A DNA stretch of 64,000 nt, from assembly GCF_041624475.1 (NCBI RefSeq), contig NZ_JBFJUX010000006.1:1-64000 (forward strand). Direction: 5' to 3'. Both the position numbers and the translations under genes were made by a program. Source of the DNA: Litorivivens sp041624475. Lineage in GTDB: Bacteria > Pseudomonadota > Gammaproteobacteria > Pseudomonadales > Spongiibacteraceae. Below, one piece after another: positions 23,682-32,095 of this stretch (the stretch's first letter is position 1; every line of letters starts with the position of its first letter). The notes under the pieces are model-generated. The model worked only from the letters and a program-made list of their open reading frames with translations. It was not told the DNA's origin and ran no database searches.

Positions 23682-25130
23682 TTATTTTTTGATTTGCTGA
23701 GCCATCATGTTGTCGACTTTTTCAGAATAGGGCGGCAGTGTGCCTGCCAGCTTGGCAAGATTCACAAAGCCTTGGGTAAAGACTGATTTTGCGTGACTGA
23801 AGGTCCGGAATCCTTCAAAACCGCGATAGTTACCCATGCCACTGTGACCAACACCACCGAAGGGCAGATCGTCGCAGGACACATGCATGGCTATGTCGTT
23901 GACGGTGACGCCGCCAGCGATGGAATTGGCCAGCACGTGTTCGCGTTCGATCTTGTCGTTGCCGAAGTAGTACATGGCCAGCGGGCGCGGCCGCTGGTTG
24001 ATAAAGCTCAGGCACTCTTCGATGGTGCGGTAAGGTTTAATGTTCAGGATTGGGCCGAATATCTCGTCCTGCATACAGCTCAGCTCATCGCTGGGGTCGA
24101 CAATCAGGTGCAGCGGAATCTTGTGTTTGCTGCGATCGCTCCAGCCTTCTCCGGCGGGGTTCAATGCTTCGACGCGAACGCCTTTCTCTTTCGCCTCGTC
24201 AATGTAGCCCTTCACGCGGTCGTAGTGCCGCTCGTTGATCACGGCGACAAAGTCCGGGTTGTCCATAATGGTCGGATACAGCGTGTTGATGTTGGCTTTG
24301 CAGGCGCTGATAAAGGCTTCAAGGCGGCTGGCGGGGACAAAGCAGTAATCGGGGGAAATACACAGCTGGCCCGAGTTCATGCCCTTGCCGGCGATGATTT
24401 TCTCGGCGTATTCCTCGATGTTGCCGGAATCCGAAACGATAACCGGTGACTTTCCGCCCAGCTCCAGGGTGACAGGCGTCAGGTTTTCGGCAGCGGCTTT
24501 CATGACCAGTTTGCCGATGGAGGTGGCACCGGTGAAGATAAGGTGGTCGAACTTCAGACTGCTGAAAGCCGCACCGACTTCGGCGCCGCCGGTGACGATG
24601 GCGATTTCGCTGTCGTCAAAATAATCACGAAACAGTTTTTGCATCAGCTCGGAGGTTTTCGGTGTGAACTCCGAGGGCTTGATCATGACCCGGTTGCCGG
24701 CGCCAATAGCGTCAGCCAGTGGGCTGAAGATCATGTTTACGGGCACATTCCAGGGCGTCATGATGCCGATCACGCCCTTGGGCTGATACTGGATACGGGC
24801 GCGGGCACCAAACAGGTTCATGGGTATCGGCGCGCTGCGCTTTTCTCCCTTCATCCACTTTTTCAGGTTTTTGCGCACAAACTTGAGTGAGCCGACAGAG
24901 GTAAAGATGTCGGTCATCAGGGTGACGTGGCGCGAGCGACAGCCAAAATCTTCGTTAACCGCGGCGCAGATATCTTTCTGGTGATCAACCAGCATGGCTA
25001 TGCAACGGTTGAGACGATCGATGCGGGTTTCCAGCGCTACTTCGCCTTCACGAACAAAGGCTTCTCGCTGCAGGTTTAATGTTTCTTGCAGCGGAGCAAG
25101 TACGGAATCAATAGAAGGTTGCGAGCTCAT
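23682..25130 (-). CDS. Aldehyde dehydrogenase, coniferyl-aldehyde-dehydrogenase type
   Basis: NAD(P)-dependent aldehyde dehydrogenase of 482 residues. The Rossmann part has TGATSIGKLVMKAA, the general base Glu lies in TLELGGKSP and the catalytic Cys in NSGQLCISPDY. The short N-terminus and C-terminal YRGFEGFRTFSHAKSVF fit the coniferyl/fatty aldehyde dehydrogenase clade. It follows the GMC oxidoreductase by three bases and should oxidise the aldehyde that enzyme makes, giving an acid. Specific substrate (aliphatic or aromatic) is not certain. Confidence 0.93.
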   Translation of the reverse strand: MSSQPSIDSVLAPLQETLNLQREAFVREGEVALETRIDRLNRCIAMLVDHQKDICAAVNEDFGCRSRHVTLMTDIFTSVGSLKFVRKNLKKWMKGEKRSAPIPMNLFGARARIQYQPKGVIGIMTPWNVPVNMIFSPLADAIGAGNRVMIKPSEFTPKTSELMQKLFRDYFDDSEIAIVTGGAEVGAAFSSLKFDHLIFTGATSIGKLVMKAAAENLTPVTLELGGKSPVIVSDSGNIEEYAEKIIAGKGMNSGQLCISPDYCFVPASRLEAFISACKANINTLYPTIMDNPDFVAVINERHYDRVKGYIDEAKEKGVRVEALNPAGEGWSDRSKHKIPLHLIVDPSDELSCMQDEIFGPILNIKPYRTIEECLSFINQRPRPLAMYYFGNDKIEREHVLANSIAGGVTVNDIAMHVSCDDLPFGGVGHSGMGNYRGFEGFRTFSHAKSVFTQGFVNLAKLAGTLPPYSEKVDNMMAQQIKK

Positions 25131-25133
25131 GGT

Positions 25134-26729
25134 TCACTCCTTATTCAAAATAAAGTCGGCGCAGCGCTCACCAATAAGAACACAGGTGGCGTTGGTGTTG
25201 CCGGAAAGTATGGTGGGCATGATCGAACCGTCTGCTACGCGCACGTTTTCAAGGCCGCGTACTCGCAGTCGGTCGTCGACCACGGCCATGTCGTCCTTGC
25301 CCATTTTGCAGGTGCCGACCGGGTGATAAACCGATTCGGCGACGCGCTTGATGTGTTCCAGCACTTTTTCGTCGGTATCCGCTTCGGGCCCGGGTTGCAG
25401 TTCACCGCGGTAGTATTTCTTCAGGCTGGGCGCGCGAAAGATTTCGCGGGTTTTCTGAACGACCGCGATGGTTTTTTCGATGTCGTTGTCTGTGTTCAGA
25501 TAATTGGCGCGAATGATCGGGTGCGTCTCAGGGTTGCGGGCACGCAGGTGGACGGAACCCCGGCTGGTAGGACGCAGATAACACACGGTTGCCGTGGTGC
25601 CGGGCAGCGGATTGATGCGGCCTTTTTCGTCGGGCTCACCGGCGGCTGGCGTGAAATGTATCTGGGCGTCCGGGCGTTCCACATCGTCACTGCTGCGGAA
25701 AAAGGCGCCGACCTGTGAGGCCGGATGAATCAACAGGCCCTTGCGCTTGAAGGCCAACTTGGCAAGGTTCTTGACCATGCCGAGGGGCTTGAGTTCGTCG
25801 TGAAAGGTCGGCACATCCGCCAGAGAACACTGGGTGTTGACGGTCAGGTGGTCCTGCAGGTTTTCGCCGACACCGGGGAGGTGGTGGACGGTTTCGATAC
25901 CCATTTTCTGCAGGAATTCGCCATCGCCAATACCTGAGAGTTCCAGTAACTGTGGTGAGTTGATGGTGCCACCGCAGAGAATGATTTCACCGCGACACTC
26001 AACTCGTACTTCCTGTCCTTTCTGACGGTAGCACAGGGCGACGGCTTTTTTGCCTTCAAACTCCATGCGAGTGCTGAGGGCGTTGGTTTGTACGTCCAGA
26101 TTGGGACGGTTCATGATCGGCTTGAGGAAGGTCTTGGCGGTGCTCTGGCGCATGCCGTCTTTGATATTCAGCTGGTAGTAACCAATGCCTTCCTGGGATT
26201 CGCCGTTAAAGTCTTCGTTGTAGGGAATGCCGCTTTCGATGCCCGCCTGAATATAGAGCTGGGCCAGTTCCATTTTGTCGGTGGGCTCATCTACCCACAA
26301 ACCGCCGCCGACACCGTGGAAGTGGTTCTTGCCGCGCACATTGTGCTCGGAGCGACGGAAATAGGGCAGCAGGTCATCGTAGCCCCAGCCGCGGTTGCCG
26401 GCAGCAGCCCAGGCGTCGTAGTCCTCGCGCTGGCCGCGAATGTAGACCATGCCATTGATGGCGCTGGAGCCCCCCAGCACTTTTCCTCGCGGCCAGTCCA
26501 GCTCCCGGTGGTTAAGCATGGTCTCGGGCTCGGTTTTATAGCACCAGCTGGATTTCGGGTCTTTCATGGTGAAGGCGAACCCAAGCGGAATATGCAGCAT
26601 GGGATTGCTGTCCTTGCCGCCCGCTTCGAGCAGAAGAACTCGCCGCGAAGCCTCGCGGCTCAGGCGATTGGCGAGCGCGCAGCCGGCTGAGCCAGCGCCA
26701 ACAATGATGTAGTCGTAGGTCTGGGTCAT
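25134..26729 (-). CDS. GMC-family FAD alcohol dehydrogenase (AlkJ/choline-dehydrogenase-like)
   Basis: FAD-dependent oxidoreductase of 531 residues from the ATG at 26729; a longer frame to 26876 adds a non-conserved tail. The FAD-binding GXGXXG is seen as YDYIIVGAGSAGCALANRLS; GMC signatures are WPRGKVLGGSSAINGMVY and GGTINSPQLLELSGIG; the catalytic His is in YHPVGTCKMG and the C-terminal Asn/His pair in SGNTNATCV. It likely oxidises an alcohol, passing electrons to the respiratory chain, and acts in series with the aldehyde dehydrogenase. Related enzymes include AlkJ and polyethylene glycol dehydrogenase. Confidence 0.92.
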   Translation of the reverse strand: MTQTYDYIIVGAGSAGCALANRLSREASRRVLLLEAGGKDSNPMLHIPLGFAFTMKDPKSSWCYKTEPETMLNHRELDWPRGKVLGGSSAINGMVYIRGQREDYDAWAAAGNRGWGYDDLLPYFRRSEHNVRGKNHFHGVGGGLWVDEPTDKMELAQLYIQAGIESGIPYNEDFNGESQEGIGYYQLNIKDGMRQSTAKTFLKPIMNRPNLDVQTNALSTRMEFEGKKAVALCYRQKGQEVRVECRGEIILCGGTINSPQLLELSGIGDGEFLQKMGIETVHHLPGVGENLQDHLTVNTQCSLADVPTFHDELKPLGMVKNLAKLAFKRKGLLIHPASQVGAFFRSSDDVERPDAQIHFTPAAGEPDEKGRINPLPGTTATVCYLRPTSRGSVHLRARNPETHPIIRANYLNTDNDIEKTIAVVQKTREIFRAPSLKKYYRGELQPGPEADTDEKVLEHIKRVAESVYHPVGTCKMGKDDMAVVDDRLRVRGLENVRVADGSIMPTILSGNTNATCVLIGERCADFILNKE

Positions 26730-26917
26730 CACAGATTCCGTACAGGCTGAATTGGTTGATTGTACCCCCGTGGGCCGGGCACTATGGTCGTCAATTACTA
26801 TACGGTTGTAAAGTGAAAACGGTTTCGGGGTATTGAAGTCGCGATTAATTTTTAGACATGAAAATGGGCTTTTCAAAGGGTGTAGACGGCGGGATCAATA
26901 ATGAAAGGGCCAGAAAC

Positions 26918-26943
26918 GAAAAAGGCCCGCGGTTGCGGGCCCT
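26918..26943 (-). terminator. Terminator of the ytfJ gene
   Basis: On the minus strand GGCCCGC pairs with GCGGGCC around AACC and is followed by TTTTTC. It lies 20-45 bases after the ytfJ stop, before the start region of the GMC gene. Confidence 0.8.
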
Positions 26944-26962
26944 TAGAGCATAGCGAACGAGA

Positions 26963-27526
26963 TCAGCTACGTTTGCCAACTTCCTCGCCAATCAGCTTGA
27001 TGACAGCATCAATTTCATCTTTCTTGAGCTTGCCGTCTTTGACAAAAAGGATCTTGCCGTCCGCGTCGAGCACAATCAGAGCGGAGCCCTTCGGTTCAAA
27101 GCCCCAGGTCTTCAGGCCTTGGCCTTCCATATCGGCCACCATGGTGGACATGGGGTATTCACGCTTGTTCTTTTCCAGCTCGGACAAGGCCCAGCTAGAG
27201 GCGCCAAAGGTCACATCATCCAGATTGACCACGGTGGTCACGTGGTGCAGCTCCACCGGATAGGCCGTTTCTTCCAGCTTGTCGGTAAAGGGACGAATCG
27301 CTTTCTCGGCGGAGGGACGGGCCGCCATGTACTGAATAATCTGTACCTGACCTTGGGTATCGAGGTTTTCCGTGCTCCAGGGTACGTAAACAATCTCCTG
27401 TTTGGCATCCAGCGTCAGCTCACCCTTGTCGGTGAGGTAGAGCTCGGGCAGGGCGTCGCCTTTTTGCAGGGCTGCTGCGGACAGTGGCAGCAGGGCGGCA
27501 AAAAGCAGGGCAATAATACGGGGCAT
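26963..27526 (-). CDS. ytfJ: YtfJ-family periplasmic thioredoxin-like protein
   Basis: 187 residues with a signal peptide (to about AAA, residue 19). The body matches the YtfJ family: thioredoxin-like fold without a CXXC pair, with VYVPWSTENLDTQGQVQIIQYMAARP and KGSALIVLDADGKILFVKDGKL. Role unknown; periplasmic redox-independent scaffold is likely. Single gene with its own terminator. Confidence 0.88.
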   Translation of the reverse strand: MPRIIALLFAALLPLSAAALQKGDALPELYLTDKGELTLDAKQEIVYVPWSTENLDTQGQVQIIQYMAARPSAEKAIRPFTDKLEETAYPVELHHVTTVVNLDDVTFGASSWALSELEKNKREYPMSTMVADMEGQGLKTWGFEPKGSALIVLDADGKILFVKDGKLKKDEIDAVIKLIGEEVGKRS

Positions 27527-27636
27527 AGTGTCTTCCTTTGTTATTGGTCACCGGTTACGGCGAGCAAAAGCTTATCACAGCTGGGTTAGTTGGAAAGGAT
27601 TGTAGCGTCACAGTGTTAATGACAGCTGAACACCCA

Positions 27637-28044
27637 TTAAGTGCCGATATGAACAATAACTTTGCGCTGGCCGCTGTAGTGGCGGTGCTCCCACAGGTAA
27701 ATGCCCTGCCATGTGCCCAGCGCCAATTTGCCGTCGATTACCGGAATCGACAGGCTGGTTGCGGTCAGCGCGGCTTTGATATGGGCGGGCATATCGTCCG
27801 GGCCTTCGAGGGTATGGGTGTAGAGCGGGTCATTTTCCGGCACCAGACGGTTCAGCCAGTTTTCCAGATCGGCCTGGGCTGAGGGATCGTAGTTTTCCTG
27901 TATCAGGAGGCTGGCGGAGGTGTGTTGTATGAAGAGAGTGCAGAGGCCTTCGTTTTGCTTGGCCTCGGCAACCACGTTTTCCACCTGTGAGGTGAAGGTG
28001 TGAAGGCCTTGGCCGTTAATAGTGATTTGCAGTGTTTTGATCAT
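27637..28044 (-). CDS. yjbQ: YjbQ/UPF0047 family protein
   Basis: 135-residue small trimeric-type protein. The conserved core includes GLCTLFIQHTSASLLIQEN, ENDPLYTHTLEGPDDMPAHIKAALTATSLSIPV and GTWQGIYLWEHR. These His/Asp/Glu residues form the active or metal site. Family members show weak thiamine-phosphate synthase activity. A terminator for the upstream lipoprotein gene lies immediately before its ATG. Confidence 0.93.
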   Translation of the reverse strand: MIKTLQITINGQGLHTFTSQVENVVAEAKQNEGLCTLFIQHTSASLLIQENYDPSAQADLENWLNRLVPENDPLYTHTLEGPDDMPAHIKAALTATSLSIPVIDGKLALGTWQGIYLWEHRHYSGQRKVIVHIGT

Positions 28045-28046
28045 GG

Positions 28047-28074
28047 AGAAAAAAGGGTGGCCGTGGCCACCCCA
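28047..28074 (-). terminator. Terminator of the OmpA/TSP3 lipoprotein genes
   Basis: On the minus strand GGGTGGCC pairs with GGCCACCC around ACG, followed by a T-run of six. It lies just after the stop at 28089 and only a few bases ahead of the yjbQ ATG. Confidence 0.75.
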
Positions 28075-28088
28075 TATTTCGAAGTTAA

Positions 28089-29315
28089 CTAGATGTCACT
28101 ACAGCCATCATCGGGATTAATGTCAATAGTCGGATTGTCGATAGGACAGGCGTCAGCGCCGTCAAGGTGACCATCACCATCGGTATCGTCGTCGTTCGGG
28201 TCTGTTGTCGGGCTGCCGTTAACTTCGTCGCCGTCGTTTCTCCCATCGTCATCGCTGTCACTGTCATTTGGGTCAGTGTTGTGAGTAGTTAGCTCCTCAT
28301 TATCATTTAGGCCGTCGCCATCAGTGTCTTCATTCGTTGGGTCTGTCTTGGGCGTGCCATTAATTTCGTCGTTATCGTTACGTCCATCGCCGTCAGTATC
28401 TGCCTTTTCCGGTTCGGTACCGTGCGTATCGACTTCATCCTTGTCGATTAGGCCGTCCCCGTCGGTATCATCACAGGCATCGCCTTCCAGGTCATCGGCC
28501 GGACCATAAGTATTGGCTTGGTCGGGATTCTTGATCAGTGGGCAGTTGTCATCGCATCCCGTCGACTCGCCAGTCGTACAGACGTTGTCGGTGGTGCTGC
28601 CGCTGTTATCGCCATCATCGAGAATGCCGTCACCATCGACATCGTTGTCACACACGTCGCCACGGCCATCACCATCTTGATCGGCTTGATTGGTGTTAGC
28701 GTTGAAAGGACAGTTGTCGTAGCAGGACGAGCTATTGCCGCCAGTGCATTGACTTAGCGTGCCCTGTCCCTGATCCGGAATGGTGTCGTTGTCGTCGTCG
28801 GTATCGCAAACATCACCTTCGGTATCGCCCAAGGCTGAATCGTTGTTGGCCTGATCCGGGTTGGACACGGTGGGGCAGTTGTCGCTTCCGTCGACCACTG
28901 AGTCATTGTCACTGTCCTCGCAGGCATCGCCGAGTACACCACCTACAGTGTTTTCCTGTTCGGGGTTAAAGGCTGCCGGGCAGTTATCGTCACAATTGGT
29001 TTTAACGCCATCAGGACAGGCGGTGAAGACTTGTTTGGTGTCTCCGGCACCGTCGTCTAGGATGCCATCCCCATCGAAGTCAGCTTCGCATGCATCGCCG
29101 ACACCATCATTGTCGGAATCAGTCTGATCGTTGTTGGCTACCAGTCGGCAATTGTCTTTGCCATCCGGAATGCCATCGTCATCTTGGTCCGGGCCGGCGG
29201 TCAGAATTTCAACGATGGTTCTATCACCTTCGTCAGATTTGCAGCCCTGTAACAAACCCAGTGCGGGAAGGGTAAGTAGCAAGGCCATCAGTGCGGATTT
29301 GGTATTTGAGTTCAT
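28089..29315 (-). CDS. Acidic lipoprotein of thrombospondin type 3 (calcium-binding) repeats
   Basis: 408-residue protein from the ATG at 29315, with lipobox LLQGC at about residue 24. Nearly all of the mature protein is made of Asp/Asn-rich TSP3-like repeats of the form DxDxDGxxDxxDNCP (for example DQDDDGIPDGKDNC, DSDNDSVVDGSDNC) in the first two-thirds, and cysteine-free DTDGDGxxDxxE repeats in the last third. Such repeats bind Ca and form rigid rods. It ends with ACPIDNPTID. The OmpA gene upstream ends 11 bases away, so the two are probably expressed together and interact at the surface. Strongly biased base composition follows from the repeats. Confidence 0.85.
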   Translation of the reverse strand: MNSNTKSALMALLLTLPALGLLQGCKSDEGDRTIVEILTAGPDQDDDGIPDGKDNCRLVANNDQTDSDNDGVGDACEADFDGDGILDDGAGDTKQVFTACPDGVKTNCDDNCPAAFNPEQENTVGGVLGDACEDSDNDSVVDGSDNCPTVSNPDQANNDSALGDTEGDVCDTDDDNDTIPDQGQGTLSQCTGGNSSSCYDNCPFNANTNQADQDGDGRGDVCDNDVDGDGILDDGDNSGSTTDNVCTTGESTGCDDNCPLIKNPDQANTYGPADDLEGDACDDTDGDGLIDKDEVDTHGTEPEKADTDGDGRNDNDEINGTPKTDPTNEDTDGDGLNDNEELTTHNTDPNDSDSDDDGRNDGDEVNGSPTTDPNDDDTDGDGHLDGADACPIDNPTIDINPDDGCSDI

Positions 29316-29326
29316 CCCTGGGTTCC

Positions 29327-30394
29327 TCACTTCTGAATTCGGAATTCAACGCGACGGTTTTTCGCGCGGCCAGTGGCGGTGGAGTTGGTGGCAATTGGCT
29401 GTGATTCGCCATAGCCTACCGCCCGCATACGGCTACCTTCGACTCCCGAGCGGACCAGGAAAAACTTCACTGAATCGGCGCGTTGTTGGGACAGTTCCTT
29501 ATTGAGGGTGGCGCTGCCAAGAGAATCGGTGTGGCCTGCAATTATCAGTTGCAGCTCAGGCTGGTTGATCAGGAAACTGGCGATATCCGTGAGCGTTTCG
29601 ATGGAATCACCGGTCAGTTCGGCAGAGCCGGTTTTGAATGTGACACCTTCGAGTTTCACGGTCTGTGCTTTCTGGGCGCAGCCGTATTGGTCAATCTTGG
29701 CGCCGCGCAGCGTGTTGGGGCAGCGGTCTACGCCATCGATGACACCGTCGTTGTCGGAGTCTGCGGTGGCAACTGGTACTTCGCGTACGACTTCTTTTAC
29801 CTGAACGACGGTGTTGGTAACTGTCTTGCGGCCCAGCGGCAATTCAAAACCCAGACTGAAATGACCGTCTTCAAAACCGTCGGCAAATTCGCTGATAACG
29901 TAGCGCGCGTCGGCGCGCAGTTTCAAACCGATATCGAACAACTCGGGAGAGGTGATACCAAAACCAACGTTGGAGAAAAAGCTGGTTTCGTCTTCACTAG
30001 GGCGGCCGGCGAGAGGATAAACGTCATCGCGTACCGCACCAATGCCTATCAACAGAAAGGGGCGCACACCGTCAGCACGGCCAAAGCGGTAGGCAAGGTC
30101 CACACCGGCATGGAGTTGGTAGTAGTCGGTGTAGCCGCCAATACCATTCTCAAGCACGTTGTAGGCGAGGTTACCTTCCCAATGCCAGCCATTTGAAATC
30201 TGGCGGCCGAAGCCGAGACGGAAACCCATGCCATCGTCATCATAGATGGCACGCTCATTGTCTTGTACCACGTAATAAGCCTGGGAGAAGAAGTAGCTGT
30301 CTTTGCTATTTGTATTTTCGGCGGTTTGTGCTGTGCTCAACCCGGCGGACGCCATCGCGAGCGCTGCGACGGTTGTTTGCATGCGACTTGGCAT
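29327..30394 (-). CDS. OmpA/OprF-family outer-membrane protein with TSP3 linker
   Basis: 355-residue protein. A signal peptide is followed by an eight-stranded barrel (about 25-200), a short calcium-type linker DSDNDGVIDGVDRCP with CAQ closing a Cys pair, and an OmpA C-terminal peptidoglycan-binding domain containing IIAGHTDSLGSATLNKELSQQRA and NRRVEFRIQK. The TSP3-like linker is related to the repeats of the lipoprotein encoded next. GGAGAG precedes the ATG. Confidence 0.93.
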   Translation of the reverse strand: MPSRMQTTVAALAMASAGLSTAQTAENTNSKDSYFFSQAYYVVQDNERAIYDDDGMGFRLGFGRQISNGWHWEGNLAYNVLENGIGGYTDYYQLHAGVDLAYRFGRADGVRPFLLIGIGAVRDDVYPLAGRPSEDETSFFSNVGFGITSPELFDIGLKLRADARYVISEFADGFEDGHFSLGFELPLGRKTVTNTVVQVKEVVREVPVATADSDNDGVIDGVDRCPNTLRGAKIDQYGCAQKAQTVKLEGVTFKTGSAELTGDSIETLTDIASFLINQPELQLIIAGHTDSLGSATLNKELSQQRADSVKFFLVRSGVEGSRMRAVGYGESQPIATNSTATGRAKNRRVEFRIQK

Positions 30395-30513
30395 CGCTGC
30401 TCTCCTTTTTTGAACATTATTTTTAAGCGCAAAAGGATACCAGCTATCAAAAGCCAGTTACACGATTTTGGTTATTTGAGACGTTGCAGTAGTGGTTTTT
30501 GTTTGAAAAATAA

Positions 30514-31284
30514 TCAGCCGGTATCAAAGGAAAGCGATCGCATGCTGCAGTGCTCAAGGGAGAGTGGAGGGTAGTCGGTCATGCTCAAGCGGTCATCAGG
30601 TCGCGCCGCGCCGGCGATACACAGCAGCGGCAGATAGTGCTCAGCACTGGGTACGGACAGTGAAGCTCCGGGCAGAGTGGAATAGTTCGTAATTGCCTGA
30701 AAGTTTCGCTGAACCAGAGCTTCCGCGACGGCCTTATCAAAAGACTGAGCCCAGTCATATGGGCCGTTAGGGTTGTGCAGCCACCTCTGTATGTTATGCA
30801 CGATATTACCGCTGCCGATCAGCAACACGCCCTCATCGCGCAACCAACTTATTGACTGGCCCAGTTCAAAAAAGCCTTGTGGTGACAAGTCCCGGTCAAG
30901 ACTGATTTGTAATACCGGAATGCGAGCTTCAGGAAATAGATGAACCAGCAGTGACCAGCTGCCGTGATCCAGGCCCCAGTCGTGGGCCACTTCAATTTGC
31001 CCGGCGGAGCGGTGGCTGATCTGTGCAGCCAGCGACGGGCTGCCCGGGCAGGGATAGCGAATTTTGTGGAGGGAGTCGGGAAAATCCCTGAAATCATGAA
31101 TGGTGGGCGGTTGTTCGTTACCGGTCACAAAGGTGCCCCTGGTTTCCCAATGTGCAGAGATGCAGATTATTGCTCGCGGAGAACGCTGATTGGCGATGAA
31201 TTGCCGCCAGTCCTGTGTATAAGCATTGGAATGCAGCGCATTCATCGGGCTGCCATGGGCTAGAAATAGTGCGGGCTGGGTCAT
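30514..31284 (-). CDS. ygiD: DODA-type extradiol dioxygenase (YgiD/LigB family)
   Basis: 256-residue protein of the 4,5-DOPA dioxygenase family. Likely metal ligands include HGSPMNAL near the start, SAHWE and GLDHGSWSLLVHLFPE; GSGNIVHNIQRW is another family motif. The ATG at 31284 overlaps the ion channel stop as ATGA. Related E. coli YgiD cleaves DOPA in vitro, but its cell role is unclear. It is last in an operon with bioA and an ion channel. Confidence 0.88.
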   Translation of the reverse strand: MTQPALFLAHGSPMNALHSNAYTQDWRQFIANQRSPRAIICISAHWETRGTFVTGNEQPPTIHDFRDFPDSLHKIRYPCPGSPSLAAQISHRSAGQIEVAHDWGLDHGSWSLLVHLFPEARIPVLQISLDRDLSPQGFFELGQSISWLRDEGVLLIGSGNIVHNIQRWLHNPNGPYDWAQSFDKAVAEALVQRNFQAITNYSTLPGASLSVPSAEHYLPLLCIAGAARPDDRLSMTDYPPLSLEHCSMRSLSFDTG

Positions 31285-32093
31285 TCTGATGGCTCCGGTA
31301 ATTCCGCGCTGCAAAACCGACAAAAGCGCGCGTCTTGCTCATGGCCGCCACGCTCGCAGTGGCTGCATCTCACCGGGCGGCGCTGACGCTGGCTCTCTTG
31401 AATCAGTTCTGCGCTGAAGATTCCCGTGGGTATGGCGATAATGGCGTAGCTGGTAAACATCGCTATTGCCGCTACAAACTGCCCGACAGGTGTCTGCGGT
31501 GTTATATCACCATAGCCTACAGTCGTGATGGTAACAATCGCCCAGTAAATGCTTTTCGGCAGGCTGGTAAACCCTGATCGGGGCCCTTCAATCACATACA
31601 TCAGCGAACCGAAAATCACCACCACGGTAATGACGCTGAAGCCAAAGATGATGATTTTGCGCCGCGCTGCAACCAGAGTGCGTATTAGCAGGTTGGCGTC
31701 GGCCAGATAGCGAAGCAGCTTCAGCACCCGGAAAATACGCAGTACCCGCAGCAGGCGAATGACCAGCAGTTGTTGAGCGCCGGGGAACATCAGTGCCAGA
31801 TAGCTGGGTAGAATGGATAGCAGATCAACTAACCCGTAAAAACTGAACAGATAAGCCCTGCGGTTGGGTGAGCAGTAGAGCCGCGCCAGAAACTCTAAAG
31901 TAAAGATGATGGTAAAAAACCATTCGATACCGAAAAACAGTTCGCCGTAACGTTGATTTAATGGTGCGACGGTGTTGAGAAGCAGTATCCCGACACTGCA
32001 AAGAATCGCAGCGATCAGCAGCAAGTCAAATGTTTGGCCTGCACGGCTTTCGGTGCCGAATATGATGTCGTACAGACGGTTTTTGAGTGGCAT
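31281..32093 (-). CDS. Voltage-gated-like potassium channel subunit with C-terminal zinc ribbon
   Basis: 270-residue six-helix ion channel. S4 carries regularly spaced Arg (RLLRVLRIFRVLKLLR), and the pore loop has the K-selective filter TTVGYGD. The cytosolic tail ends with two Cys pairs, CSHCERGG...CRFC, like a zinc ribbon (double-CXXC). It is two bases after bioA and overlaps ygiD by four bases. The zinc ribbon is a regular feature of this prokaryotic ion transporter family. Ion selectivity for K is strongly suggested; gating signal unknown. Confidence 0.9.
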   Translation of the reverse strand: MPLKNRLYDIIFGTESRAGQTFDLLLIAAILCSVGILLLNTVAPLNQRYGELFFGIEWFFTIIFTLEFLARLYCSPNRRAYLFSFYGLVDLLSILPSYLALMFPGAQQLLVIRLLRVLRIFRVLKLLRYLADANLLIRTLVAARRKIIIFGFSVITVVVIFGSLMYVIEGPRSGFTSLPKSIYWAIVTITTVGYGDITPQTPVGQFVAAIAMFTSYAIIAIPTGIFSAELIQESQRQRRPVRCSHCERGGHEQDARFCRFCSAELPEPSE

Positions 32094-32095
32094 GG

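Noticed and set aside
26730..26876. 49-residue N-terminal extension of the GMC oxidoreductase
   Set aside because: The FAD motif starts immediately after the ATG at 26729, as in relatives; the extension has no ribosome site and an unrelated composition.
28089..29315. Possible CRISPR-like or satellite repeats
   Set aside because: Repetition comes from in-frame TSP3 protein repeats; unit lengths vary and there are no identical direct repeats with unique spacers.
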